From Rosa chinensis (Eukaryota; Streptophyta; Magnoliopsida; Rosales; Rosaceae), in the NCBI RefSeq assembly GCF_002994745.2, contig NC_037090.1, forward strand, positions 31,664,501-31,728,500: 64,000 bases of DNA. Reading direction: 5' to 3'. The notes beneath the pieces were generated by a model, which saw only the letters and a program-made list of their open reading frames with translations, searched no databases and had not been told where the DNA came from. Below are positions 12,701-24,116 of this stretch, one piece after another. A program made the position numbers and the translations under genes. Position 1 is the stretch's first letter. Each line of letters opens with the position of its first letter.

Positions 12701-15700
12701 TTCTCCTGAAATTTGGAGGTTCTCGATAGCTGGTAATGGATCATCCTCTGCAGCTGCATATTGCAACATGTTAGGTTTCAAAGCATCCAGTTCACTGCTA
12801 AGACGAATAAACTAAGTTCAAGGGTAGAATGGATCATGACCCTCAGAAAATGAAGAAGACGGTTCTTCCAGAACTGGTGGTAGAAAATTATGATACGAAG
12901 AGCCGGGGTCATCAGGTGTTGTTGTGTAAGGAGTGTTTCCTGGACTCCAATTGGTTGCCATTTCTCTCTCATTTTGGCTTCCCTCAGGATCTTGATCATC
13001 AAGCTCTGTGTTCCTGACAGGATCACGAAATGTGACCTGTTTATTGGTGGTTTCTTCACTATAACGAGTTATTGGTGCATCACCTCGAGTAACATCAAGC
13101 TGAGTAGGTGTATCTTGTGCTGCAGAATTCCTAGTAAACAATTGAAACACTTGAGCAAGAGACTGCATTCTAACTTCAAAGCAATTCACACATTATATGG
13201 CTTGAATTCTAGGTAATAACAAACAATCTGTATATAACGAGGAGAAAATTTCACTCATATTTCAACATTTTGTGAATAAGTGAAGACAAAGAATGAAATC
13301 TTAAAGCACCCAATATTTGAAATGTATAAGCTTTTGAGAAATAAGCTATTCAGAACTGATATGATGCAAAGTTTGTTGGCTTGATGCTGCTTGGCCCTGT
13401 AAAGACCATAAATTGGCTGTCAAACTTGACGGGATTCATGGCTTTTTTATGCATGACACTCTAAATTTCCAAAGGTCTATCAAGAAACAATAACTGATTT
13501 TTGATGCATGAGTACTCGATCAATTAGTGATCTTTGCTGATTCACCAGCTTATAATCTTGTGTTGGGCCTCAGGAATCTTGGACCTCCCTCTGCACTGGT
13601 ATTGTCCCCAACTTAACTACCTAGGTCTAATACATTGTTAGGACCAACATAAATGGTCAGGGTAGGCTCCATGGACCCATCCAGGTGTGGAATATCATCC
13701 CAAAATGTTGGTGCAATTCAGTGATGGTACATAACCGACACTTCTTGTGTTCTTCAATGTCAAACAATTGTGTTTGGTCCACATTCCTTACAATGAGTTT
13801 CTAGAGTGATTAAGCTCACCATAGAGATCATACCAAAACTGACGCTTTGCTTATAACGTTACCAAATGGCTGGAGTGAGCTGAGAATATCCAGCAGGGTG
13901 CTTTGCCACTTAAGTGAAATTCTCATTGGATTTGGCAAAGGGAAAAAGGCTAAAGCTCTTTGGGATCGCAGTGTTTTGTAATTGGGTAATTTGGATGGAA
14001 AGGAATAAATGAATCTGAATATAATGGAATGGGGCTGGAGGACCTTTGGAAGAAATTTAGGTTCTTGATAGCGGCTTCAGTTTCGGTTGAATTTAAAGAC
14101 TAAACGTTCTCCACTCTTTTTCTAGACTGGAAGGCTGTGGTGGTTGAGTTTTTACGTTTTTGACCTAGGGTTTATCTCTTTTCTCAGGCTAGTCTTGTTG
14201 TAGTCTTCTGTGTTAGTTTGATTTCCTGCACTAGCGGTGAACTTGTCCATGGCTTTCTTTCTTGTCTCTAATTTGATAAACATTTGTTTCAAAATGAAAT
14301 AAAATATCAATGAGTGTTAATATAGCAACATGTAATGTTAGCCTAAAGGACCCAAAAAAAAAAAAAACTCAAGAACAAAGACAAACATTTGCCTGATTGA
14401 AGGAGGTCCTAGGACAAAGAGGAACTTTGATTGTAGGAGGTCCTGGGTTAAAGTCTCCAACCCCATTTCCACTTATATGTTGATTTCATAGTACAGGGTG
14501 GGGATCTACTAATATGTTTATTTGTCTGCATTTACCAACCTCTGCCTCTCCATAAGGGCAGACGACACATGAAGCCCATCCTATGTGGGATCTAGTAGTT
14601 GTCCAACAAGACAAAAAGAGTAGACTAGCTTTACTCTCTCCTCTCACCATTTAAAGGATAAGAATCCTCCTTCACATCCCCCCGCAGTCCTTATTAACCA
14701 AATTGCAAGTTGCTTCACAGTTTGGAAAGATTAATTCTATGAAAGACTTTCCAGAAGTTTGAGTAGAAGCAGAAATAACAACTTGGCACTAAATTTCCAA
14801 AGTAAATCATGGAGTTATAGCAGAGCCTTTCATAGTTAGCACTAGTAAGGACCTAACTGATAGACAAACTCTAAGACCACCTACAAACATTTGGGTATGA
14901 TGGATGAATTAGGATTGAAAAACTGAGTCTTTTATTGGGTTTCAATAAGATATTAAGTGCATGTTGGACCATAACTCATCCATACAAGACCAATGAACGA
15001 TAAAAATCCAATGAAATCAGAACCCACCAACAAATGCAGATGGTTGTAATGTGTATTCAGTTCACAGAAGCAGTCTCCATTTGACCAGGCTCACCTGCTA
15101 GCAAAAGGTGAATACCTCCCCAGGTCATTGGGTTCCACATTCCTATTGACAACACCATCCAAAGCACTCTGATCACGACCCAATAGATCCCAATCCCTGG
15201 TAGTCTGAACATCAGAAGCAGAAACGGGTGCTTTTCCCTGAGAATATGTTTGCTGAGGAACCAGTTCAAGTCCATTTTTGTTCTGATTGAATGCATATGA
15301 ACATGAGAAGTTTTTTATGACATGCTAAGAGGAAGAACAAGAAGACATGAACATACTGAAGTTGTCAACACGGCACCAACAGAATGAGATGGTGACTGCA
15401 TGGGAATGTTAGAGTTATTCAACTCTGAGTTCCAAGGTCGTAAATGATAATGTGACTCCTTCAGTTTTGTCTGTTACAAAGGAATACACATATCCAAATA
15501 ATCAATTTTTGTGGAAAAAAGAATGTGATTCATAAAGACTTATCAGAGCATTCCAAGAGGAGGTCTAACTTTAATTATTTGGCCTATCAAATTTCCAATA
15601 CATACCTCAGTAAGAAGGAGCTTTTCTTGCAAATGTTTAAAAAGAACCTGTAAAATAGCAGAAGATCAGAACACTAAACTTCATGCATGCAATATCGAAG

Positions 15701-15748
15701 TATTAAATCTGACTTGTTCTACTGAACTCAATTCCATTTGTTTCCTTT

Positions 15749-15779
<31 letters not shown>

Positions 15780-18002
15780 TTGGGGAAGAGAGAGAGAGAA
15801 CAAGGTACTTCTGCAATCTGCAATCTGCAATTATAAAGATTTCTTTACTGGGTAGCATGATAAGATTATGTTGCAGTACTTTTAACATTCAACAAATTAA
15901 AAGTGATTTATGAATCCCACTACATTTTCCTGTTATTCATCCTGAGACATGAATAGTCTTTAACATATTATATTAAAGTTCCCCGGCTGACCTTGACATT
16001 GCTGACAATTGATTGGGCATCAAGAACGGGTGGCTGCAAAGAGTACTCTGCAAGAAGTGGCAGCAAGGATGAAACAAATGTCGATCTCTCTTGCACTGCA
16101 TCCTGACACAACAGAATCAAAACAAAAAAGTATTCAATTAAGCTCAACTACAAAACAAGACAACTAACAAGTTTGTAGGTTTTCATAACAAGAGTGCACC
16201 AGAAACAACGGAGCAAAAGCAAAGCACCTGTAACGCATATGTGAGGCGTATATTTTCCTCAATTATGTCTTGTCGGTAAGATAGAGCTTTCGATGCAGCA
16301 TCAACAAGATCCTGTTGCTGTTGATCAAAGGCCTAGTAGCAACAAAACACAATAAGAAAGAAATTATATTTATATGATGCCCATGTACCCAGAAAAAAAA
16401 AAAAGAAAAAAAAACAACAAAAACAAAAGAAAAAAAAGTGGAGGGGAGAGAGAAAGGGTGCAATGTAAAATTGTAGTAAAGAACATAAGCAAAATTCTGC
16501 CTACCAGACGCATATAAGCAATGCGCTTCTCCAGAACATATTTTTCATTGCGTATTTGTGCTTCCTATTAAAGATTCATAGTACTAAGTATTAGTCACTT
16601 CAATCAACAAGGAGTTCAAATGGCATATAAGTCTGAAACAATTCAAAAATAAATTCCTCTGCCATGTCAATGTCGAAATGTCATATATGCCTTTTACCTT
16701 TACGGAATAATCAGACAGATTTTTCCGTAATTGCATAATCTCTTCTTCATGTTCATGAATCTTGACAATAAGATCCTAAAAAATGTAAATTTAGTCCATC
16801 AGAAAGTAGATGTAAATTTAGTCCATAAGAAAGTAGACCTTAAAATAGAAGATGAGAAAATTAACATCTAGTAAAAATATATGGCCATACCTGCTTCCAG
16901 AGGCTTCTAGGATTTAATTCAGTTATAGGCATCAACCCTTGTCCAGAAAAATTGAACCTTGGATCATATTCTCCTTGCATGTTAAACCTACGGCAAACAC
17001 AAAAGCTCATCTAAATTTGTTCAGATAAGTATTCAGATATGTTAACACGAATGCTTCATTGTCCGCATTTGAAGTGAAATACCTTCCAGGAGAGAAGGAT
17101 GTTGTGGATGGTGAAGATAAGTGAGACAAGCCAGCATTATCCGCAGGCTGCTGACTACCCGGAAGTTCCTTCATTGTTCCATTGATCTTGCTGCTCGAGG
17201 AGTGGGTTTCCACATTACTTTGTAGAGGAGCATCAGCCCTTGGCTTCAAACTCTCTTGGTGTAGAACTAGTGTACCAGATGGATCAAGTACAGAAGTATT
17301 GACCGCACTCCTAATCCTATCTTCTTGACTACCGACAGGGGGAACCGGTTGATGAGCTTCATAAGATCCTTGGACGCGCTCAGACCAAGGATCATCGGAA
17401 CGCGGCCTTTGTGCCCCCGATTCCTCTATTTTCTGCCAATGTTAAAATTAAAAAAACACAAATGCATGAGGAGGGCATACTATTACTGGTCCAACTTGAC
17501 GAAGAGGCATCAACACTACCAGACTAGAGTATAATCAATGAACCGGAAATCCGATAGAAGAACTACAGTTTGACTGGATAAAGACTGCAGTCTAGAGAAG
17601 CAATCCTTTAGTACTGAACTTAACAAGCTACATCATTATTCTGAATTCCGCCGTACACTACTTGAATCTATCATTCACCACTAATTTTCCAGAAATGAAC
17701 ACACTCAGAAAACACAAGAAATTCCAAGAAATAAGTGAAGAAGGGGGAAAATCTTGAGGACTCACATATCTATCGAGCTCAAGAATCTTGTTCTGAAGCT
17801 CAGTCCTCAATCGGATGTTCTCTTCCACCTGTTGCTTAATCGTGGCCTCCGCAGCTTCCACGGCCTTCATAACCTGAAACAAGCTGCTATCATTGTTGTT
17901 GTTGCTGTTGTTATTAGGGGAGCGAAGAGGATCACCGGCGCCGCCGGAAATCGCCAGCCCGGAGAATTTATCAGCGAATTTCCGATCGTAACCGTTCTCC
18001 AT
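6729..18002 (-). CDS. Coiled-coil protein with C-terminal Ig/PH-like region, 20 exons
   Basis: Exons, in transcript order: 18002-17766, 17432-17083, 16987-16891, 16775-16698, 16564-16505, 16332-16228, 16102-15992, 15647-15606, 15470-15357, 15282-15116, 13130-12841, 12753-12632, 12520-12478, 12377-12286, 12115-12067, 10167-10097, 9986-9867, 9644-9544, 7937-7892, 6773-6729. All introns are GT-AG and the 2,340 nt join in frame to 779 residues, start MENGYDRKF, end KKKKGILF. Coiled coils are predicted at about 40-79 and 229-370. A low-complexity linker (about 375-560) precedes a C-terminal region starting near W592 (WVRHMEDGSVNYIEGAKQP), which resembles the Ig-like plus PH-like module of plant actin-binding SCAB proteins and AIR9-type repeats. 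A basic tail (KKKKKK) ends it. Function is not established; a cytoskeleton-linked role is an inference. No lesion was seen, so the gene is probably active. The exon 11 donor (GTCATG) is weak. Confidence 0.93.
8467..9304. mobile_element. Non-autonomous hAT element in intron 18
   Basis: Termini TAGGGCTGTCACTTGGT (left) and, in reverse complement, TAGGGCTGCCACTTGGT (right). The element is flanked by the perfect 8-bp direct repeat GGTAGGTT at 8459-8466 and 9305-9312, the hAT hallmark. Length is 838 bp with no transposase. It lies between exons 18 and 19 of the coiled-coil gene and carries a LINE fragment. Confidence 0.9.
8616..8860 (-). mobile_element. 5'-truncated LINE fragment (RNase H tail)
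   Basis: On the minus strand a frame from 8858 to 8673 reads HIFRESNMTADALAKD, the plant LINE/RVT_3 RNase H pattern with its ADxLAK motif, and ends at a 12-nt T run on plus (8616-8627), that is, a poly(A) tail. It is nested in the hAT element of intron 18. No TSD was recognised. Confidence 0.65.
10290..10520 (+). pseudogene. LINE reverse transcriptase fragment in intron 15
   Basis: The plus-strand frame 10302-10535 contains INGIPRVSLVPQEGWRQGDQ, matching the L1-type RT block in which a GxRQGDPLSPFLF motif follows the IxxNG motif. It is truncated on both sides and antisense to the host gene. Confidence 0.65.
10530..10960. repeat. Probable LTR-derived repeat in intron 15
   Basis: Contains AACATGGTATTAAAGCCAGG (10601-10620), which resembles a decayed initiator-Met primer-binding site, followed by LTR-like sequence. 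No paired LTR or coding region was found, so the assignment is tentative. Confidence 0.3.
11063..11716. repeat. Locally duplicated segments in intron 15
   Basis: Two duplicate pairs were seen. 11063-11120 matches 11310-11369 (shared core GGCAGAAGTTTCTCATTTGC). 11455-11589 matches 11592-11715 (shared core TATAGAGTTTAAAGGGTACT). The plus-strand reading frames across them are partly open but match no protein I recognise; they could be exon relics of a duplicated gene. Confidence 0.6.
13800..14310 (+). pseudogene. LINE 3' end relic in intron 10
   Basis: On the plus strand FGKGKKAKALWDR (about 13934-13972), followed in another frame by WVIWMERNK (about 13985-14010), matches the zf-RVT tail of plant L1 LINEs. 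A typical 3' UTR-like stretch ends in AAAATGAAATAAAATATCAA. It is antisense to the host gene and frameshifted. Confidence 0.55.
15746..15779. repeat. T13-G21 homopolymer tract in intron 7
   Basis: A run of 13 T followed directly by 21 G in the intron between exons 7 and 8, followed by a short GA run. In pre-mRNA orientation it reads C21-A13. Confidence 0.85.
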
Positions 18003-18264
18003 CGTCGCCCTCTCTGCGTTTGGGCTAGGGCTTCTTGCTCGCCTTCACTCCATTTGATTCGATTTCGTCGTCTACTGCAACTCTGCTCGTAACTACTACT
18101 GCATGCTGCTGCTGGTGACGGCTTCAGTTCCAATCTCTGAGAATTTCAATCGGAGAAGAACGGTAGTGGTGATAATGGAGCCAAATCCAACAGAGTGTTG
18201 AAGCGAGTTGAGAAATGAAAAGAAGAAGTATACTCCACAGTTTTCTCTGTAAAGTCTCTACCCG

Positions 18265-18278
18265 TATTTTTTAAATAT
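18265..18278 (-). promoter_or_regulatory. Probable TATA box of the coiled-coil gene
   Basis: On the minus strand, ATATTTAAAAAATA lies about 265 bp upstream of the start codon. This would put transcription start near 18235 and a pyrimidine-rich leader between it and the ATG at 18002. An upstream ATG at 18133, in another frame, opens an 88-codon frame that overlaps the start. Confidence 0.45.
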
Positions 18279-18289
18279 CCTTCTTTTTC

Positions 18290-18532
18290 GGTTTAGAAAT
18301 ATTTGGTTTAAATTTTGTAATAAACAAAAAAAATTGGTTTAAATTTTAAGTTTTTGCACTGCAGGTTTTAAAAATAATACATTTCACGTACTCTACATTT
18401 TTTTTTTCCTAAATAAATGCTCCACAAATTTATTTTTTATTTTCTCTTAGAGGAAGCTTTTGAACAATCTCAACTTCACTTCCCTCTAGGTCATGAAATT
18501 CTATAAGAAGATAAATCAATAGTGTAACGCCC
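18290..18532. other. AT-rich upstream intergenic sequence
   Basis: Divergent upstream flank of the coiled-coil gene. AT-rich, with no gene and no recognised site beyond the TATA box listed separately. Confidence 0.4.
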
Positions 18533-19746
18533 TTTGATTTCGAAAATTTGTTAAAATTCCTTGAGCACAATTTATAACACTAGCTTTCAAGTTAAACCAC
18601 TTGAATCAAAATCTAAATTTTCAAAATTAAGGGGCGTTACAGAAAGTGATCCAGAGTTTTTAAATCGACGAAATTCGAAAACTTTGGAAGCAATGCTCTA
18701 ATACCACTTTCACCATGGGTGCATCCCTAAAATTACTAAGGGCACCACCCTATTTTCCTTTTCACAACTAATATTACTACTCACCATAATAGCCACTCAG
18801 TTACCTAATTCCACGTTTGGTAACCAAAACTATCGAAATGTCAGAACTTAGGATTCCAGTTACCCGAGGAACTGAAGATTCGCGACTCTCGGAATACATG
18901 AGTCAGATCCAGGTAGGGGATTCGGGACTCTCTTCGATTAGTGGTTTTATTATATTACGTTTGTATAAAATGATGCATGTTTAGTCTATGTAGTTTGGTT
19001 ACGTTAAAATGCAATGCGTACTAACCAAACTGTGAGAGATGTGATGGCTTGAGAGTGAAAGGTGGCACTGACTTCCTTGGGTTTGATCCCCTTAACCTCC
19101 GGAGGGTTAGTTACGCTGATCGTCCAGGTATTCTGATCGTAATAACTGGCCCAGTACGTGTGTGTAACTAGGTAGTGGACGCTCTCGCTACGATTACCTG
19201 GTTATAAATTAATTTGAGGTAAGGTCGTGTAGTGGGTCTATGGGACCGGCCATCAGGTAATACTGGGATTTAGCGCTGTATTTATTTAAGCATCATGCAT
19301 TAGTTTTCAAGTTGAAAAACATTATAAAGTTTGTCGTTCCTTGAAATCTTTGGTTTAAGCATGTTTTCATACTGGGATCCCAAAAATATATTTGTTGGTT
19401 TCAAATCTAGTCGATGTAGAGTTCCTGTAGAGCAGCGAGGACGAAAGCTCACTCTTGCAACAGTGTGGATGCAGGTACTGTGCACTGGTAACGGGACAAC
19501 AACAGACAGAGCTAGGTGTGCGGTACAAGTTCAGTAAATCATCGTTTAGACTTTATTTTAAATTCTATTTCTCGAACTTTGTTTTCCGGAACTTGTTGGA
19601 AGTGAGTCTTGTGTCAACCTTTGCTAAACCTTATTTCTTGAAGTTTATTATTCCTTCGAGTGATTATTCATATCAAGTTCTGGACGAACAAACTGAGTAG
19701 TGGTTTAAAGATTTCACATCAAAATTACTTGTAAGCTCCGCTATAC
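18533..19746. repeat. Remnants of TGTAACGCC-type gypsy LTRs
   Basis: A 109-bp imperfect palindrome (18533-18641) begins TGTAACGCCC and ends GGGGCGTTACA, like two opposed LTR starts. At about 18690-18711 the minus strand reads AAGTGGTATTAGAGCATTGC, a form of the initiator-Met primer-binding site used by plant gypsy chromoviruses. The sequence to about 19740 is non-coding and resembles long plant LTRs. Boundaries are not resolved; a copia LTR truncates it at 19747. Confidence 0.45.
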
Positions 19747-20340
19747 GTTTTAGGAAATAGAAATTGGGAGAGAAATTGCTATGTCTTTCATTAATAATAG
19801 GGGTCTCTTTATATAAAAGATTACAAGCATAGAATCAGAGTTGTACATGGAAACATAATCATACAATGAATGGATATCTACGAAGATATCTCCGAGAATA
19901 TCTCTAAGATTAACCCTATTACAACTCAGACAAGTAACTAGAGTTTGGGTCAAACACACAATTCAGATCAATGTTCTAAAACTCGGCCGCCCAGCCCGCC
20001 TAGGCGCTGGGCGGTGAGTGACCGCCTCGATTAATGGCTAGGCGTTAATGTTGGGCGGCTTGATATTGGGCGGGCGATTAGGCGCTAGGCGACTGGGCAG
20101 AAAATGCTAGGCGGTTGGGTTTAGGGTGCGGTGGTCGGATTCCGGGTAGACCCAGAACGTCAAATATGGAAACATGCTCAGAGAGGTGGTCTGGGAGTGA
20201 AGATACTGAGATGGGTTTGATGGGTAGATATGAGAGGAGGGTGGATGGCATAGCAGCTTTGAAGAGATTTGAAGGATTTCAAAGATGGGAGCTTTCTTGT
20301 TTCAATGGCCAGAGCTTTTTGGATCTGAAACAGAAAGAAA

Positions 20341-20400
<60 letters not shown>

Positions 20401-21190
20401 GTTTGGGGTTGATGAAGAAGAAGAAGAACGAGAACAGGAATATGGTGGGTTTGGTGGATCCACGCAGAGATAAGAAGATAGAGATTGGAAAAAAAAAAAA
20501 AAATTTATTGGATTTCAAAATGGGATAACGTGCTCAACTTTTTTTATTTCTTTTGTTGACACAGTAGCTAGATTCATTGGCTCTGTGCCTCTTTTGGGGA
20601 TAACGTGCTCACTATATCATTTTTTTTTGTATTTTATTACTCTTGCAATTCTTTATAATTTCTTATTTATATAATTATATGCTATCAAAATAAAATAAAA
20701 ATTAAAAAAATACAAAACCGCCTAGGCGCCTGGGCTCTAATCCCCTGCCCACCGCCCGACTAGCGCCTAGCGTTTTTTCGAACCTTGATTCAGATATACT
20801 TGAACACTCCCCATTGCGTCACCTAAACACGGTGCTCCTCTTGTTGCCTCGTCAAAAATCTTGTCGAGTAACAAAAACCCAGTGAGACAAAAATAACCCC
20901 GGTCGAAGGAGAAAAAGAGTACAACACACCCTTCACATTTCGAGACCATACATGTAGACTTCTCCCCATGATGTCTACATCGCCCCCTGATGACTACGGT
21001 CATGGGAATTCAGATAACTTCCATAAATGATGCTACCAACATGTTTCTTGAAAGTGGATTTAGGCAATGACTTAGCGAACAAGTATGTCACACTGTCCTC
21101 AGATCGAACCTAGTTCACTTTGATCTTGAGGAGAGTCTGTTATTGCTGATTATGCTTGGTGTTATCTCCTTTGATGTAGCCTTACTTCAT
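19747..21190 (-). mobile_element. Truncated copia 3' end with LTR, split by a hAT
   Basis: Minus-strand copy of the same copia family as 936-3903. The LTR (19747-20961 including the hAT insert) and about 230 bp of upstream RNase H/3' region (20962-21190) match 3370-3903. A purine tract (20962-20985 region) precedes the LTR. The rest of the element is missing. Confidence 0.8.
19969..20787. mobile_element. Non-autonomous hAT element inside the copia LTR
   Basis: Termini CAATGTTCTAAAA and, in reverse complement, CAAGGTTCGAAAA, with GC-rich GGCG/CGCC subterminal blocks at both ends. Perfect 8-bp TSD ATTCAGAT at 19961-19968 and 20788-20795. The 819-bp body holds a (TG)n(AG)n microsatellite (20341-20397) and no transposase. 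It is younger than the copia fragment it interrupts. Confidence 0.92.
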
Positions 21191-21559
21191 TCGTTCAATA
21201 CAAGCAGCATTAGACTAGTCTAGATAACAATGCAATTGCAAAGATAAGAGTTGTAGCCTTCACGGGTTCTTGGAATACAAGTTCCCAAACTATTTCAATT
21301 TAAGTGGAACTCCAAAACCCTCCAGGTTGATTAGAAGTCAAACTCATCACCAATTCACTATATAAGTGCTACATGAAAAGAAAACAGAGGGAGAAGGAGA
21401 GGAACACAGCAGTGTGAGGAGGACCGTGATGAAGCAGATGACAGCAGCCGAGGAAAGGAAGAAAACAAGAAAGAAGAGGGTGAGACTTTCACCGATCTGC
21501 ACCTTTTTCTTTGCTATTCTCAAATGATGCAGGCCTCTAGTGATATGCAGTTGAAGTCG
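21191..21559. other. Unassigned sequence before the receptor pseudogene
   Basis: Low-complexity and degraded sequence between the copia fragment and the S-domain relic. No coding evidence. Confidence 0.4.
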
Positions 21560-21922
21560 GACGGGCAACAGAGACGCCAGCACAAGTGATCATTTGGACT
21601 AATCAATCAACTCCCTTCTGGAGAAGTGGGCCATGGGATATATCAAAGTTCATCGGCCTCCTAGATATGGACGATCTATATCTTAGTGGATTTAAACTAG
21701 ATGAAAATGTAGAACAAGGAACACAATATTTCTCTTATGAATTATTTGGCACTCTTGCAGCATATCTAGACGTCTCTTTACAAGGAAAGTTGAAGCTTAT
21801 GTATGCACCAAATGGTAGGGACTGGTCACTCTACTGCGATGGGTTCTTCTGTGTATGTGACATCTATGGAGCATGTGGGCCTTATGGGGTCTACAACGTT
21901 TCTGAATCTCCAATATGTAACT
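21560..21922 (+). pseudogene. S-domain receptor-like kinase relic, part 1
   Basis: An open plus-strand frame reads VIIWTNQSTPFWRSGPWD and then continues to IYGACGPYGVYNVSESPIC, the S-locus glycoprotein domain and start of the EGF-like region of G-type lectin receptor-like kinases. The B-lectin domain and signal peptide upstream are missing. The frame stops at a CACTA element starting at 21923; the next codons resume at 41646, giving a C-x-C-LKGFVPK continuation. The protein family is secure. The gene is a pseudogene because of truncation and the insertion. Confidence 0.88.
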
Positions 21923-22449
21923 CACTACAAAAAAGTCATTTTTTTTGCGACGTTAAGAAAGCGTCGTAAAAGGTTATTTGTGACGAACTTGCAACGGGAA
22001 AGTAAACATTGTTAAAAAATGCGTCGCAAATAATCGAGCACTTTTTGCGACATGTGACTCGCGTTGGTAATAATTATTTGCGACGGACTTGCGACGGTTG
22101 ACATTGTGTTGGAAAAAATTCTGTCGAATTTACCTTTTTTTTTTTTTTTGCAACACCTTTTGGCTACATTATAATTTGTCACAAAATATATATGCGACAT
22201 GTTTTTGCCACGCTACAATGCGATGCAAAAGATTATTTGCAATGTTTTTTTGCCACGCGAAGGTCTGTCACAAAAGATATTTACGACGCCCATATAAATG
22301 TCGTTAAAAATTTAATTTTTTTGCAACGACTTTTTGTGACGATGTTTTCATGTCGCAATTAGTTTTGGCGATACTTATTTCCGACACATGTAAATGTCGT
22401 AAATACTATTTGCAACAGTGTTTATTATATTTTTCCCGTCGCAAGAAGT

Positions 22450-23039
22450 CTGTGTCAAATTTTTTACAAATAATTTATAATAAATTTGTTTTGAGAATTT
22501 TAATTGATTTATTATAACCAAAATAAACTTTAAGATTCACCACAGTTGAAATGACACGAAAGAGTAATATATATAATAATTGTATAACAAATATCTTGAG
22601 TCATACAAATAAAATGTTGGTGCGAATGCAATAGTAGTCTAAATACTAAACAAAATGATCTAGTTTAGAGTAGCATGCTAATTGTAAAATTTATTAACAT
22701 CCTGTACTTCCAACATCAACACCTAGATATTTCTCCAACCTGGAAAAAAAAAAAAAAAAACCCATCAATATACTCATTCAAATAATCAAATTATTTTTGT
22801 TATAGTGATAAATTCGGTTATTTCCAACCTTATAGTTTATCATGATGTTTGTAGACGAAGATAATTGTCGCTGCTCTTCCAAATTCAATTGACGATGTCC
22901 ATCAATATCTATATTACGCCTAAGTTGTTGTGGACTTGAGGAATCATGAATCTATGAAAGTCAACAAAGCTATACTTTAAGTAAAAATAAATAAATAAAT
23001 AACAGAAGCTATACCCTAGGTATCTTGAAGAAGATAAAC

Positions 23040-23085
<46 letters not shown>

Positions 23086-23443
23086 CAACAAGATCATTAA
23101 TAATTTATGTAACATGCTGAATACACACACACACACACACACACACACACTTAGAGATATAGGCATTGAAATTTACTGCACACGACCCTAAGAAAATTCT
23201 TACTGTAGGAACTAAATTATGTTTACATTGCATTGTTATTAGTACAAAAAACTTCAATTTTGTGCAGAGATTTTTTTAACATGTTTATTAATCATTTAAC
23301 CATAGAAAAACAGAGCAGGCAAAAAAAAAGCATGGAAAAATAAGAGAGTTTTGTACATGAAATAGAAACGATTCTTACAATTTTCTCCCAAGAGAATGTT
23401 ACACCTTCCTTGGTAGTCTTTCAAATGTTCCGAGTAAAATACG
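22450..23443. other. CACTA interior, left part
   Basis: AT-rich non-coding sequence with an (ATA)n microsatellite (about 23039-23083) and a (CA)n run (about 23123-23151). No transposase motif was found. Confidence 0.55.
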
Positions 23444-23927
23444 TGTTTCTGGTGGCTTTCTCCTTGTACCTCACACAGAATGCTATACTGCCTGGGGTAC
23501 CGATCCAACTCCTAAATCCTGAATCAAGAACACAACATTAGAGGGGTAAACCATGTTGGACGGTTTACGCCTCTCTGATGCCTGAGTAAGACACTAATAT
23601 ATGCGTAGATCAAATAAATAGTGGATCAAGGAGTTATTACCCGTAAAAGGTGGTTGTACTAATGCTTTAATACTCTAGCATGGGAATTTAGTTTCCCCTA
23701 TCTTCGATGTGGGACGCAGACTGTTCTCCTGATGTCTGATCAGCCCTCTGCAATGTAATCAGATGGGTTGTGCTAGCCATGCCCCGGGCCCTGGGTGGCC
23801 GGGGTGACATCCTATATGATCCCCGCCATGGTGGGTCGTGAACCCGACCCATGGCATAGTACCTGTGAGTCCCGATAGGCCCCAGCTGATAGTGCCAAAC
23901 CTTGTGAAGTCTTCCCTAGTATGTACA
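23444..23927 (-). repeat. 3' LTR of the Tat element
   Basis: 484 bp, beginning (minus strand) TGTACATACTAGGG and ending CCAGAAACA. It matches 35956-36405 along its length, with one extra segment of about 34 bp (23544-23580 region). Confidence 0.88.
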
Positions 23928-23940
23928 AGTCCCCCAAGTT
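23928..23940 (-). other. Polypurine tract of the Tat element
   Basis: Minus-strand AACTTGGGGGACT directly abuts the LTR start TGTACATAC, the position of the plus-strand priming site. Confidence 0.7.
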
Positions 23941-24116
23941 CCTGTTCAAGATGTTTCTTGGGTGGGGACTTAATATTTTAGTCACAAGGTTTGGCACTAG
24001 TGTGCCTGTAGGGAGTCCCAAGTTCCCGTGCAAGAGATGTCTTGAGCGGGTTACGCTGTAGGTAGCTAATCTATAGTGCTTCCCATTTAACCCATAAAGG
24101 TTTAATGAAAACCTCT

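Noticed and set aside
12890..13216. 108-codon open frame on plus
   Set aside because: Antisense to exon 11 of the host gene, which has in-frame splice borders and a consistent protein.
17754..18092. 112-codon open frame on plus
   Set aside because: Antisense to exon 1 of the host gene.
20279..20518. Open frame with SLSLSLS-HTHTHT on minus
   Set aside because: Translation of the (TG)n(AG)n microsatellite in a hAT element.
22909..23166. Open frame with YYYYYY and CVCVCV on minus
   Set aside because: Translation of ATA and CA microsatellites in the CACTA element.
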